From Shinella sp. UYSO24 (GTDB lineage: Bacteria; Pseudomonadota; Alphaproteobacteria; Rhizobiales; Rhizobiaceae): a stretch of DNA of 42,041 nt. This document shows positions 25,278 through 33,504 of the stretch, in pieces. Below the pieces are notes generated by a model. It had not been told where the DNA came from. It did no database searches and saw nothing but the letters and a program-made list of their open reading frames with translations. A program made the translations under genes and the position numbers. Location of the stretch: assembly GCA_902167985.1 (NCBI GenBank), contig CABHNZ010000034.1, forward strand, positions 1 through 42,041. Reading direction: 5' to 3'. Each line of letters starts with the position of its first letter. Position 1 is the first letter of the stretch.

Positions 25278-25868
25278 ATGAACACGCAACAGGTAGGTAT
25301 CCCGTCGCCGCAGGCGACGCGCGATGAACCCCGGCGCGGCCCGATCGGCGAGGTCGTCGCTTTTTGGCGCAGCGCATCGGCGCAATGGTTCGCCAAGGAC
25401 TCAAGCTTCGACATCGCCTTCCGCGACCGATTTGCCGACCTCCACATGAAGGTCGCCGCGCGCCTGCACGACGACTGGATGAAGGAGCCAGATGGCGCTC
25501 TCGCGCTGCTGATCCTAACCGACCAGTTCCCCCGCAACGCATTTCGTGGCACGGGCCACATGTACGCGACCGATCCGCTCGCCCGGCACTACGCGCGCCA
25601 GGCAGAGGCTACGGGGCACATGAAGCACGTCGATGCCGATCTGCGTCTGTTCTTCTGTTTGCCTTTTGCCCATTCAGAGGATCTGGCCGATCAGGATGTC
25701 TCGGTGGCGCTGAATGCTAGGCTGGGTCGACCCTGGCTGGAGCACGCCGAAGGCCATCGCGACATCATCCGCCGCTTCGGACGGTTTCCCCACCGCAATC
25801 CGATGCTGGGCCGCTCCACAACTGCGGACGAAGCGCGCTTCCTCGAAACCGGCGGCTTCAGAGGCTAG
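25278..25868 (+). CDS. DUF924 family protein
   Basis: A 196-residue protein with all signature motifs of DUF924: LTDQFPRNAFRGTGHMYATD, the PFAHSEDL patch and RFGRFPHRNPMLGR near the end. The fold is an all-helical, TPR-like bundle; no reaction is known. GAGAGG precedes the ATG. It follows LtrA by 12 bases and probably shares its transcript. Confidence 0.92.
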   Translation: MNTQQVGIPSPQATRDEPRRGPIGEVVAFWRSASAQWFAKDSSFDIAFRDRFADLHMKVAARLHDDWMKEPDGALALLILTDQFPRNAFRGTGHMYATDPLARHYARQAEATGHMKHVDADLRLFFCLPFAHSEDLADQDVSVALNARLGRPWLEHAEGHRDIIRRFGRFPHRNPMLGRSTTADEARFLETGGFRG

Positions 25869-25940
25869 GGGCAGGCGAAGTCATCATTTTGATGCGGGCC
25901 TCACCCGCGCATCCAAAAACACAGTTAAAGGAAGACCAAA

Positions 25941-26699
25941 ATGTCAGCATCGGACCTGAAAATCGAAACCCGGATCGGCGTAAAACGGAAACCGCGTCGT
26001 ATCCTGTCGATCGTTTCCAATACGACCCTGCTCAAGGGCTTTCCGGTCGGCTTCTTCGCCGAGGAAATGACGCGGGCTTTCCTGATGTTCACGGAGGCTG
26101 GGCATCGGGTCGATCTTGCCTCGCCGAACGGCGGCGACGTGATGTTCGACACCCATAGCGATCCACGTACGCCCGATGGGGCTTATGCCGACGACCTGAT
26201 CAGCCTCGGTTTCGTGCATCATGCGAAGTTTGGCCCGCTGTTGAAGAACACCCTTCCTATCAGCGCCGTGGCAGTCGAGGACTACGATGCCGTCTGGGTT
26301 GCCGGCGGCGGCGGTCCGCTCCTGACGTTCAAGGGCGACGCCGCGCTGCACGCATTGATCGCGGCGTTCTATGAGAATGGCAAGATCGTCGCATTGATCT
26401 GCCACGTATCCGGTCTTCTTTTGTGGACCCGTCTGTTCAATGGCAAACTGTTGGCTGAGGGCAAGAAATGGACGGGTTTCACCGACGCGGAGGAAGGGGA
26501 AGTCAACGCCGCATTCGGAATGACCCTCAACGACTACACCATCCAGACCGAGGCAGCCGGCATCGACGGCACCAGCTTCCTCTGCCTTGGCCCCAACGAG
26601 CCCTTCGCCATCCGCGATGGACGCCTGATCACGGGTCAGCAACAATGCAGCAGCGCGATTACAGCCGAACTCGTGCTCGAAGCACTTGACGAACAGTAG
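25941..26699 (+). CDS. DJ-1/PfpI superfamily protein (Hsp31/class I amidotransferase-like)
   Basis: A 252-residue protein of the Hsp31-like branch. The nucleophile elbow is ALICHVSG with C154-H155, an acidic residue (E41 or E42) in FFAEEMTRAF is placed as in family members, and GGGGPLLTF is the glycine-rich loop. Members act as glyoxalase III, chaperone or deglycase, and sequence alone does not decide. AAGGAAG precedes the ATG. With the SDR, aldehyde dehydrogenase and VOC remnants nearby, a role in removing reactive carbonyls is plausible. Confidence 0.9.
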   Translation: MSASDLKIETRIGVKRKPRRILSIVSNTTLLKGFPVGFFAEEMTRAFLMFTEAGHRVDLASPNGGDVMFDTHSDPRTPDGAYADDLISLGFVHHAKFGPLLKNTLPISAVAVEDYDAVWVAGGGGPLLTFKGDAALHALIAAFYENGKIVALICHVSGLLLWTRLFNGKLLAEGKKWTGFTDAEEGEVNAAFGMTLNDYTIQTEAAGIDGTSFLCLGPNEPFAIRDGRLITGQQQCSSAITAELVLEALDEQ

Positions 26700-26891
26700 A
26701 ACGAGCACAAGCGCGAACGGGCGCGAGCCATCCGCCATCCGCGCGACCTCTTCGATATCGCCGCCCGCGGTTCGGCGATGAATTACCTGAAGACCGGCAA
26801 ATTCCTGATAGAAGGCAATGCTCTTATTAAGATCGCGCACGACCAGCGCTACGTGGGACAATCCTAGATCTGTCTCGGGTGACCGGATCAT
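26700..26891 (-). pseudogene. N-terminal half of a VOC (glyoxalase/bleomycin resistance-type) protein
   Basis: From ATG 26891, with GGAG eight bases upstream, the frame encodes LGLSHVALVVRDLNKSIAFY and continues GLQVIHRR, a typical first VOC repeat. Similarity ends at RPFALVLV, where the frame runs into the antisense of the DJ-1/PfpI gene. The C-terminal half is missing. A separate VOC C-terminal piece lies at 26993-27133 on the other strand. Confidence 0.7.
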
Positions 26892-26992
26892 GATCAATTC
26901 TCCTTTTCCCTCAATTTGCATCATTGACAGATTGAATGGAAATCGAAGATTGCTATAGGAATTATGCAGAATACGAATAACTTCCATCCATC

Positions 26993-27133
26993 CGATTTGG
27001 GTTTGCTGCCGTTTCTCGAGCCGGGTTCAGAGCCGTCGCGGCGTTCAACCCCTATTGGGATCGCTCAGGCTGTACCTTTGAAGACCCCGATGGCTATAGG
27101 GTTGTGATTCAGCGATCTGATTGGCATGCCTGA
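26993..27133 (+). pseudogene. C-terminal piece of a VOC-family protein
   Basis: The 46 codons before the TGA at 27131-27133 read FNPYWDRSGCTFEDPDGYRV and then VIQRSDWHA, the classic end of a VOC dioxygenase/resistance protein. No start or N-terminal half is present. With the N-terminal piece at 26700-26891 pointing the other way, an inversion with loss of the middle is possible, or two unrelated remnants. Confidence 0.65.
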
Positions 27134-27172
27134 CGGAGCAATGCCGCTGCGGAGCTCTCTCGTTTCCGGCAA

Positions 27173-27628
27173 GTGAATGACGAAGGGACAATGACTACAA
27201 TTAGACGCTCCCGGCCCGACGAGGGCGATCGCGCAGTGGAAATTTGGCGTGGCGCGGTTGATGCAACACATGACTTTCTCTCGCCGGAGGATCGCCTTTC
27301 CATCGAAGAGATGGTGCGTGGCTTTCTGCCCCAAGCGCCGCTTTGGCTTGCCGTGGATGCCAATGACTATCCGCTAGCCTTCATGCTGATCGACAAGGGC
27401 CACATGGAGGCGCTGTTCGTCGATGCCGCATGTCGAGGAGCTGGAATCGGTGCCGCACTGATACGCTACGGCCTTACACTTCATCCTAAAATGACAACCG
27501 ACGTCAATGAGCAGAACAGTCAGGCGGTCGGCTTTTATGAGAAAATGGGCTTCAGGCGCGTCGGTCGTTCGCCGCTCGACGGGCAAGGCAAACCTTATCC
27601 TCTCATCCACTTGAAGTACGGTGAATGA
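27173..27628 (+). CDS. GNAT N-acetyltransferase (YjaB-like)
   Basis: A 151-residue acetyltransferase. The acetyl-CoA site is FVDAACRGAGIGAALIRYG, and TTDVNEQNSQAVGFYEKMGF is the usual second motif. The pattern with LPQAPLWLAVD and MEALFVD matches the YjaB group, whose substrates are unknown. An alternative ATG at 27191 (MTTIRRSRP) fits the family N-terminus better but the GGGA before it is only two bases away. It stands alone downstream of VOC remnants. Confidence 0.88.
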   Translation: MNDEGTMTTIRRSRPDEGDRAVEIWRGAVDATHDFLSPEDRLSIEEMVRGFLPQAPLWLAVDANDYPLAFMLIDKGHMEALFVDAACRGAGIGAALIRYGLTLHPKMTTDVNEQNSQAVGFYEKMGFRRVGRSPLDGQGKPYPLIHLKYGE

Positions 27629-27721
27629 CCGCAAGCTTTTATATCTCATAATCTCAAGTTCCTTGAAGTCACGTCCTGGCAGATCACTAACACGCGGCGC
27701 GCACTAAGAAGCGGACGCAAT

Positions 27722-27766
27722 CCAGATGAGTATACTGACTAGCCCCGGGACCTGCCCGACATCTGG
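27722..27766. promoter_or_regulatory. Widely spaced inverted repeat upstream of the beta-lactamase
   Basis: CCAGATG (27722-27728) and CATCTGG (27760-27766) are perfect inverted 7-mers 31 bases apart, about 100 bp before the beta-lactamase start. They could be half-sites for a regulator or a chance match. Confidence 0.25.
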
Positions 27767-27866
27767 TCATAAATCGGACTAAAAAGCAGTATCGATCCCG
27801 ATGGGGAACCTGACGCATGGGGTCACAAAAAGAGCAGCTTGAAGATAGGGCGGAAGTAAAGACAAA

Positions 27867-28751
27867 ATGAATCGAATGTACACACGACGGACTACATTTC
27901 TGACCCCACTCATTGCCTTACCTTGGTTGTTCGGGCGTGGCGCGCGCGCAGATGACGGCCGAAGGATCGTCGAAGACCGGCTCCGGGAACTCGAAATCCG
28001 CAGTGGTGGTCATCTTGGCGTGGCGGTCCTGGACACCGCGACCGGTCAGGTAATTGGGAACCGTCTCGATGAACGCTTCGCTCTGTGCAGCACGTTCAAG
28101 GCTCTGGCTATCGCGTTCACGCTCGCACGCGTTGATCGCGGAGAAGAGAAGCTGGACCGAAGAGTCTTCTTCGGCGAAAAGGATCTGGTTATGCCTTTCA
28201 AGGCGACTAAACCGCACCTTGCTGACGGCATGACAGTTGAGCAGCTCTGCGAAGCGGCAGCAATTGTCAGCGACAGCACCGCGGCAAATCTACTGATGGC
28301 CAGCTTCGGCGGACCTTCTGCATTGACCGCCTATCTGCGCTCAATAGGTGATCAAACGACCCGTATCGACAAGACCGAACTGGCTCTCAATATCGTCAAG
28401 TCCGGAGAGACGCACGACACGACTTCGCCGCGCGCGATGGTGGGCACACTGCAACGCATCGTGCTCGGCTCCGCTCTGTCGCCGACGTCGCGGGCGCACC
28501 TGACCGAGTGGATGATGGCGTCCAGGGATGCGGCCGCACAACGCCTGCGGGCTGGTTTGCCCGTGGGGTGGCGGATCGCGAACAAGCCCGGGACTTGGGA
28601 GGGAATAGCGACCAACGATATCGGGGTAATCTTTCCACCTAATCGCCCTCCCATCGTCGTCGCTGCTTATCTCGGCAGGGCGCGCGGTTCCGTGGCTGAT
28701 CAGGAAGCAGTTTTGGCCGAAGTCGCGCGCATCATTACGAGAAGCGCATAA
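27867..28751 (+). CDS. Class A beta-lactamase with variant motifs and Tat signal
   Basis: A 294-residue serine beta-lactamase related to L2-type enzymes. The N-terminus TRRTTFLT with a hydrophobic stretch ending GARA is a twin-arginine signal, so it should act folded in the periplasm. The nucleophile S75 and K78 are in CSTFK, and E171 and N175 (Ambler E166, N170) are in TELALN. Two motifs differ from the family rule: SDS at 135-137 in place of S130-D-N132, and K-P-G at 240-242 in place of K234-T-G. Both replaced residues contact substrate, so activity may be reduced or shifted, or the protein may do something else. GGCGGAAG precedes the ATG. A convergent GcvA/AmpR-like LysR follows. Confidence 0.9.
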   Translation: MNRMYTRRTTFLTPLIALPWLFGRGARADDGRRIVEDRLRELEIRSGGHLGVAVLDTATGQVIGNRLDERFALCSTFKALAIAFTLARVDRGEEKLDRRVFFGEKDLVMPFKATKPHLADGMTVEQLCEAAAIVSDSTAANLLMASFGGPSALTAYLRSIGDQTTRIDKTELALNIVKSGETHDTTSPRAMVGTLQRIVLGSALSPTSRAHLTEWMMASRDAAAQRLRAGLPVGWRIANKPGTWEGIATNDIGVIFPPNRPPIVVAAYLGRARGSVADQEAVLAEVARIITRSA

Positions 28752-28759
28752 TCGAAACA

Positions 28760-28774
28760 GCCGCCAACGGCGGC
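28760..28774. terminator. Possible bidirectional hairpin between convergent genes
   Basis: GCCGCC-AAC-GGCGGC forms a perfect 6-bp GC stem with a 3-base loop in the short gap between the convergent beta-lactamase and LysR genes. No T tract follows on either side, so termination is only a guess. Confidence 0.3.
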
Positions 28775-28808
28775 GGAAAGGCCGCTGTCGATCGACCAAG
28801 CCAGCATC

Positions 28809-29708
28809 TTAGCTGGTGTGGGGCAGAGCGTGCACTTCCGAAAGCAGCCAATCCGCAAAAGCCTGTATCGGACCGTCACTCAACCGGATCGGCTCTGGGA
28901 GGATCAGGCTGAAGGTCTTGGAGATCGACTGGCCTTCGGGCCACGGCGCGATCAGACGACCTTCCGCCAATTCCGTCTCGACATAGAGGCGCGGCACCAG
29001 CGCGACGCCAAGTCCCGCAAGTGCGGCCTCAATCAGCATGATGTGGAGGTCATAGCATGGGCCGATCGTGGGATTGGTCAGCGTGATTCCGGTTTCCTGC
29101 GCATAAAGCTGCCAGGCATCAGGGTTCTGGCGACGGTGCAGACGTGGCAGGCGGTCGAGCGACGCCGCGTCTGCGTCCTTGTCGAGAAGGGCCGGATGAC
29201 AGACGGGCACCAGCGTCTCGTGCACCAACCTGTGCGTTCTCATACCAGTCCACGCGGGATGCTCGAAATGGATCGCGGCGTCGAAGCCGCTTCCGGCGAG
29301 CACGAATGGTTCCATTCGTTCGGCAAGATGCACGATGATGTTGGGATGGCGCTCCTGAAATCCTCCAAGGCGGGGAATGAGCCATCGCGTGGCGAAAGTC
29401 GGAATTGTCGCGATATCGATGCTGGCGCCATCCTTGGGCTGCCCCATCAGATACTGGCTGTCACGCTCCAGCCGGTCGAGAGACTCGCGAACCTGGGCTG
29501 CATACCGTTCCCCGCTCGGCAGAAGCCTGACGCGATTGCCGACGCGTTCGAACAGCGTCACGCCGAGGAAAGCTTCCAGCCGGCCGATCTGGCGACTGAT
29601 GGCACCTTCGGTCAGTGCCAACTCGTCCGCCGCACGCGCGAAGCTGCCATGACGCGCCGATGCCTCGAACGCCATGAGAGCGGAATTGCTGGGAATTTTA
29701 CGGCGCAT
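28809..29708 (-). CDS. LysR-family regulator, GcvA/AmpR-like group
   Basis: A 299-residue LysR protein. Its N-terminus, SNSALMAFEASARHGSFARA then LTEGAISRQIGRLEAFLGV, is that of the GcvA/AmpR group, and the effector domain shows IDIATIPTFATRWLIPRL and AALAGLGVALVPRLYVE. AmpR itself controls beta-lactamases, but AmpR genes are normally divergent from their bla gene. Here bla is convergent and the divergent neighbour is the unknown protein at 29872. That set is therefore the more likely target, with bla as a possible second one. It appears intact. Confidence 0.9.
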   Translation of the reverse strand: MRRKIPSNSALMAFEASARHGSFARAADELALTEGAISRQIGRLEAFLGVTLFERVGNRVRLLPSGERYAAQVRESLDRLERDSQYLMGQPKDGASIDIATIPTFATRWLIPRLGGFQERHPNIIVHLAERMEPFVLAGSGFDAAIHFEHPAWTGMRTHRLVHETLVPVCHPALLDKDADAASLDRLPRLHRRQNPDAWQLYAQETGITLTNPTIGPCYDLHIMLIEAALAGLGVALVPRLYVETELAEGRLIAPWPEGQSISKTFSLILPEPIRLSDGPIQAFADWLLSEVHALPHTS

Positions 29709-29871
29709 CGGTGGACTCCGCAGGTTTGATCGGCGTTCATCGCCCTCGGCTTGATATTAGATCATTGAAGGGTGACTCGATATCGATATGCAATGGATCG
29801 CCTGCCTCTTACCATGACAAAATATCAATGAAAAACGAAGCCGGAAGCGCTGCGCGGCCGCCGGAGGCGAT

Positions 29872-30420
29872 ATGATGATCTATACGGTTGAATGCAGCTT
29901 TGCTGATCCGCACAGCGAAGCGGAATGGAACGCGTTTTACAGCCTGGACAAGTTGCCTGCCCTGATTTCGGTCAGTGGCTTTCACACCTCACAGCGTTTC
30001 AAAGCGTTGATCGGCGGCTGTCCCGTCTATCTCGCTCTCCATTCGATCGATGGCCTCGATATTCTGACCGGCGAAGAATATAGCCGTAAGGGCGGCGGCA
30101 ACTTCGCCCGCTGGCAACAACACATCACCGATTGGCACCGGAACCTGTACGAGGGCATCGAACGCGCCCCGGCCGTCGACGAAACCGAATATCTGGTGCT
30201 GAGCACAACAGGTCCTCAGCCGCTGCGCGAATTGGGCCTGACGCCGTTTGCGATGCGCGCGGTCGCCATGGAGAAGTTCCCGGAACATCGCTGGCTTGCG
30301 AAAGCAAATCGGGACATGATCGGCGAGATCGGGCATCTGCCAGACGATGTTCACGTCTATGCACCGATGACGCCGCAATTGACGAGCGGAGATGACGTCG
30401 CCTCCGCAAGCGCGCGGTGA
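29872..30420 (+). CDS. Conserved protein of unknown function
   Basis: A 182-residue protein (YTVECSFADPHSEAEWNAFY at the start, then LPALISVSGFHTSQRFKAL) that I cannot assign to a named family. Its first half looks like a ferredoxin-like dimeric alpha/beta domain of the kind found in EthD/antibiotic-monooxygenase-like proteins. The middle has GGGNFARWQQHITDWHRNLY. GGAGG stands six bases before the ATG. It is divergent from LysR and is followed after seven bases by a tautomerase and then a metallo-hydrolase, so it probably belongs to a three-gene degradation operon. Confidence 0.8.
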   Translation: MMIYTVECSFADPHSEAEWNAFYSLDKLPALISVSGFHTSQRFKALIGGCPVYLALHSIDGLDILTGEEYSRKGGGNFARWQQHITDWHRNLYEGIERAPAVDETEYLVLSTTGPQPLRELGLTPFAMRAVAMEKFPEHRWLAKANRDMIGEIGHLPDDVHVYAPMTPQLTSGDDVASASAR

Positions 30421-30426
30421 ACCCCG

Positions 30427-30752
30427 ATGCCGAATATCACCCTCTACATCTCGCAAGACAGGATGCCGCCGGAGGAGATGCTCGTGGCGCTCACGGAGCG
30501 ATGCACAGCGCTCTGCACGGGCATCCTTCGGGCGGCCTTGGAGAATGTGCATATCATTTTGTCGCCGTTCGGCATGGCCGAGGCCATCCGGCCTTTGTCG
30601 AGATCCAATACCGCCTCGAACCTTTCCGAACGGGGGCGGTGATGGAGCAGTTCATGAAGGAACTGAACGACGTCATTCAGTGCAGCACCGATCTGACCGC
30701 GCGAATTCGCTGCTTCGGGTATGAAGCGGCAAGCATCCACGCACGCAACTGA
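30427..30752 (+). pseudogene. 4-oxalocrotonate tautomerase-like protein, frameshifted
   Basis: The frame starts MPNITLYIS, with P2 as the catalytic proline once Met is removed. It continues through TERCTALCTGILRAALENVH and FGMA, then breaks near 30577. In the next frame the expected GHPAFVEIQYRLEPFRT and IRCFGYEAASIHARN follow. Restoring one C (GCCCGA from GCCGA) gives a protein of about 108 residues, normal for larger tautomerase-superfamily members. It probably isomerises an enol or ketonised intermediate. It lies between the unknown protein and the metallo-hydrolase. Confidence 0.78.
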
Positions 30753-30772
30753 ACTCACGCCAGAGACGAACC

Positions 30773-31610
30773 ATGACGATGACCGGATTTCACAGCCAGA
30801 CAGTTGGCGACCTTACTATCACCGCCATCAGTGACGGCTATCTCCACGCCAATTTCGACCTCCTCTCGAATATCGATGCTGACCATGCCTCTCAAATGCA
30901 GGAGAATGCGGGGATACGGGATCACACCGCTATCCACATCAACTGCTATCTGGTGCGCGGAGGTGGTCGCACGGTCCTGATCGATGCCGGCGCGGGCGGT
31001 TTCAAACAATGGGGCGGCCGGCTGAAGGACAACCTCGCCCAGGCAGGCATCCAGCCTGCTGCTATTGACGCCATCCTGTCGACTCACGCCCATCCAGACC
31101 ATGTCGGTGGACTGCTCGACCCCACAGGCGAAGCCGCATTTCCGACGCCGAGCTCATCGCCCATCGGCAGGAAGTCGCGTTCTGGCAGGATGATGGTAAT
31201 CTGAGCCGCGCGCCCGAGCGTGCCCACGGCAATTTCATCTTCGCACGTCAGGCGTTTGCCGCTTATCGTGGCAGGTTGCGCACGTTCGAGACCGGCGACG
31301 TGCTTCCCGGCATGACGGCGGTTCCGCTCCCTGGTCATACGGCAGGACATACCGGCTATCGTCTTGCGTCCTGTGGCCAGAACCTGTTGGTCTGGGGCGA
31401 CATAGTCCATTTCCCAGAGATCCAGATCCCACGGCCGGACGTGTCGATCGCGTCGATCAGGATACGCATCTCGCCGCGGCGACGCGATCGAGGCTGCTGG
31501 ATATTGTCAGTTCGGAACGGCTTCTGATCGCCGGGATGCATCTTGGTGAGCTCGGTTTCGCGCGCATCGAGCGAGCGGGGAGAAATTACCACGTCGCCTA
31601 TGAGGAATGA
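30773..31610 (+). pseudogene. Metallo-beta-lactamase-fold hydrolase, two frameshifts
   Basis: Residues 1-130 are in frame, including the metal site STHAHPDHVGG with H105, H107, D109 and H110. Near 31143 one C appears lost from a CCC run; the continuation is ELIAHRQEVAFWQDDGN and the metal His of LPGHTAGHTGY and Asp of LVWGDIVHFPEI. Near 31456 a second base is missing, after which DQDTHLAAATRSRLLDIVSS and the last metal His in IAGMHLGELGF complete the fold, ending at the TGA at 31608-31610. Corrected length is about 279 residues. It resembles the methyl-parathion-hydrolase/lactonase-like group; the substrate is unknown. It is the third gene of the set starting at 29872. Confidence 0.8.
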
Positions 31611-31670
31611 GCACCGCAAACTCCACATGCGTGACAGAAGGTGTTCACGCTCGTTTGGTGTTTAGGAACG

Positions 31671-32033
31671 TCAGACCAACTTCCTGCCCAAGTCCTCCAG
31701 ATCGCCCAGAAACCAGCACGACGATCCCTGATTTGATTCATACACGAAGTCCTTTAGCGCTCTGCTTCGCGCGCATGCGCTTGAAATGTCGCCGAGGACT
31801 GCCAGGCGAAGTTGGTAATTGACGAATTTCTGAACGAGCAGCCCCGCAAATCCCGTTTGGAGATCGAAGAAATTCTGCGCCAATCGCACTGCGGGTAGTG
31901 CGACCAGATCGGCCCTTTCTCCAAAGGCGGTTCCGATGAGGCTGTTGACATCAGCCTCTGTAGAAATGTGCTGACCGTTCGGGTCGCACGACAATACGCG
32001 TAAATTGCCCAGGATTGTAATGACGTCGCTCAT
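31671..32033 (-). CDS. DUF4180 protein
   Basis: A 120-residue protein with the DUF4180 pattern: QNFFDLQTGFAGLLVQKFVN, YQLRLAVLGDISS and ALKDFVYESNQG. The domain resembles a small alpha/beta STAS-like unit; its function is unknown. Its ATG at 32033 overlaps the stop of the upstream alpha/beta hydrolase as ATGA, so the two are translationally coupled in an operon headed by the HTH gene at 33318. Confidence 0.85.
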   Translation of the reverse strand: MSDVITILGNLRVLSCDPNGQHISTEADVNSLIGTAFGERADLVALPAVRLAQNFFDLQTGFAGLLVQKFVNYQLRLAVLGDISSACARSRALKDFVYESNQGSSCWFLGDLEDLGRKLV

Positions 32034-32902
32034 GGAATGCGTCCGATTTGCTTGCCTCGAAGAAAATTGAAGATGGTTTCCCGCTGATTGGGGAGGTGAT
32101 GAAAGGCCTGTTCCAGATAATGAAGTTGCGCGTTCGGCATAGTGCTCTCCACCCGCCGCCTGGTCTCGCTTGAATGAATAAGAGCATCCCGTCCCCCAAC
32201 AATGATGAGGGCCGGCATCTTCAGGCTCCTGAGATCTGCATCCGAGACGAGCGGAATCGTAATCGACCGTGGGCGGACTTTCGAATGAATGCTGGAGACG
32301 AGATCCATCAAAGGTCGCGCCCTGTCGGCCAACGTTTGCGGCTGCGGGCCCATGACCATAGCGCGAACCTTGGCCTTTCCCCAGGAGCCGAGCAACAGAA
32401 GCGGCAAGGCTTTTAGGAAGAACGGCTTCTGGCGGCCAATTCCTGCCGGACAAAGCAACGCGAGACGATTGACACGAGACGGACGGCGGACGGCGTAATC
32501 CAGAGCAAGCCACCCTCCGAAAGAAACGCCGACAAAGGCGGCGCTTTCCAGATCCAGCCCGGCAAGCACGTCGTCAAGCCACGTCGCGTACCTACCGCCT
32601 TCCAAGGGAAGCTGTTTAGCTGTACTCAGCCCTGGCTCCCCGATCACGTCGACGGCATAGACACGAAACGACTGCGACCAGAGTTCGGCATCGAACATCC
32701 AGATCGCCGAATTGGTCAGCGCTCCATGCAGGAGAACGAGCGGGGGCGCATCCCTGGGACCACAGGCGACGACAAAAGTGGTGCCCTCTCGTGTATCGAC
32801 CCAGAAGTGATCGGCAGCAACCGGCCATTGACCAAGAACGTTCCGATATTGATCGACGAGCACGGTGTCGAGTTTCGACATATTCGATATCTCCGTCGTC
32901 AC
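32030..32902 (-). CDS. Alpha/beta hydrolase
   Basis: A 290-residue cytoplasmic alpha/beta hydrolase (MhpC/esterase type). It shows PPLVLLHGALTNSAIW as the oxyanion strand, the nucleophile S127 in GVSFGG, the acid in VGGRDALIH and the catalytic His in EQAFHHLPNQ. The start is GTG at 32902, overlapping the stop of the upstream HTH gene as GTGA; an internal ATG at 32881 is possible. It is the middle gene of a three-gene overlapping operon (HTH, hydrolase, DUF4180). The substrate is unknown. Confidence 0.9.
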   Translation of the reverse strand: MTTEISNMSKLDTVLVDQYRNVLGQWPVAADHFWVDTREGTTFVVACGPRDAPPLVLLHGALTNSAIWMFDAELWSQSFRVYAVDVIGEPGLSTAKQLPLEGGRYATWLDDVLAGLDLESAAFVGVSFGGWLALDYAVRRPSRVNRLALLCPAGIGRQKPFFLKALPLLLLGSWGKAKVRAMVMGPQPQTLADRARPLMDLVSSIHSKVRPRSITIPLVSDADLRSLKMPALIIVGGRDALIHSSETRRRVESTMPNAQLHYLEQAFHHLPNQRETIFNFLRGKQIGRIP

Positions 32903-33318
32903 CTCACCGCCTCCAGTTGCCTGTCCAGGCTCCTCAAGAGTTCGGAAGTATCGGATGCGGAGCCGATCATAATCAGCTTCAAATGCCGCAACTCCGCATC
33001 GTAGACGGAATTGAATTGAACGCGGTCGGGGCTGCGCTCCTGAGAAAGCAGCATTGCCTGAATGGTTACTGTCAGGCGACGCGACAGCTCGGGGGAGACA
33101 TCCGGCACATCAACAACACAGGATACTCGTGCCGTGATCGGCTGCTGCGGAGCCCGCGCCGCGCCGGCGAATGCATCCAGGTGGGATCGTAAAATTCGAT
33201 AGGATTTACCGATTTTCGTCCCCTGCAGGCGTCCTTCACGGATAAGCCGGAGCACGGTTTTCGGGTGCAGTGTCAAACGTTCCGCCGCCTGACCGACAGT
33301 ATAAAACTCTTCAGACAT
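32899..33318 (-). CDS. Excisionase/MerR-like HTH DNA-binding protein with extra C-terminal domain
   Basis: A 139-residue protein. Residues 1-50 are an excisionase-type winged helix (YTVGQAAERLTLHPKTVLRL, then GTKIGKSYRILRSHLDAF). The C-terminal 75 residues (ITARVSCVVDVPDVSPELSR, then SASDTSELLRSLDRQLEAVR) resemble a small alpha/beta domain seen in such regulators, unlike phage excisionases, which end after the HTH. It heads the operon and its stop overlaps the hydrolase start. A large inverted repeat lies 16 bp upstream of its start. The likely role is an autoregulating repressor rather than a recombination factor, since no integrase is near. Confidence 0.85.
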   Translation of the reverse strand: MSEEFYTVGQAAERLTLHPKTVLRLIREGRLQGTKIGKSYRILRSHLDAFAGAARAPQQPITARVSCVVDVPDVSPELSRRLTVTIQAMLLSQERSPDRVQFNSVYDAELRHLKLIMIGSASDTSELLRSLDRQLEAVR

Positions 33319-33333
33319 GTCGCCAAAATCATC

Positions 33334-33373
33334 CTTATTATTCCATAAAAAGGGAACTTATGGATATAATAAG
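33334..33373. promoter_or_regulatory. Large AT-rich inverted repeat upstream of the HTH operon
   Basis: Left arm CTTATTATTCCATAA (33334-33348) and right arm TTATGGATATAATAAG (33358-33373) pair along their full length except for one unpaired base, around a 9-base centre AAAGGGAAC. The position just upstream of the HTH start fits an operator overlapping the promoter. The repeat is not GC-rich and has no terminator T tract. Confidence 0.6.
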
Positions 33374-33504
33374 TAGCATTGCGGAACATGGCAAGGCGCA
33401 GCACTCAGCGCGACCTGTTAGGTATGCCCGTCTCGACCATCTCCGGGACTGATGACGCGCCGCGACTGAGAGCCAACGCCGTTTCTCGCTAACCAAGTGC
33501 ATAG

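Noticed and set aside
28341..28799. 152-codon minus-strand frame opposite the beta-lactamase
   Set aside because: Shadow of the beta-lactamase gene; basic, low-complexity composition.
28818..29729. 303-codon plus-strand frame opposite the LysR gene
   Set aside because: Antisense to a LysR gene with clear HTH and effector motifs.
30417..30576. N-terminal part of the alternative plus-strand frame over the tautomerase
   Set aside because: Only the part after the frameshift near 30577 is tautomerase-like; the earlier part is a shadow.
32899..33318. HTH protein as a phage or integrative-element excisionase
   Set aside because: No integrase, attachment repeats or tRNA nearby, and the protein has an extra domain and sits in a metabolic-type operon.
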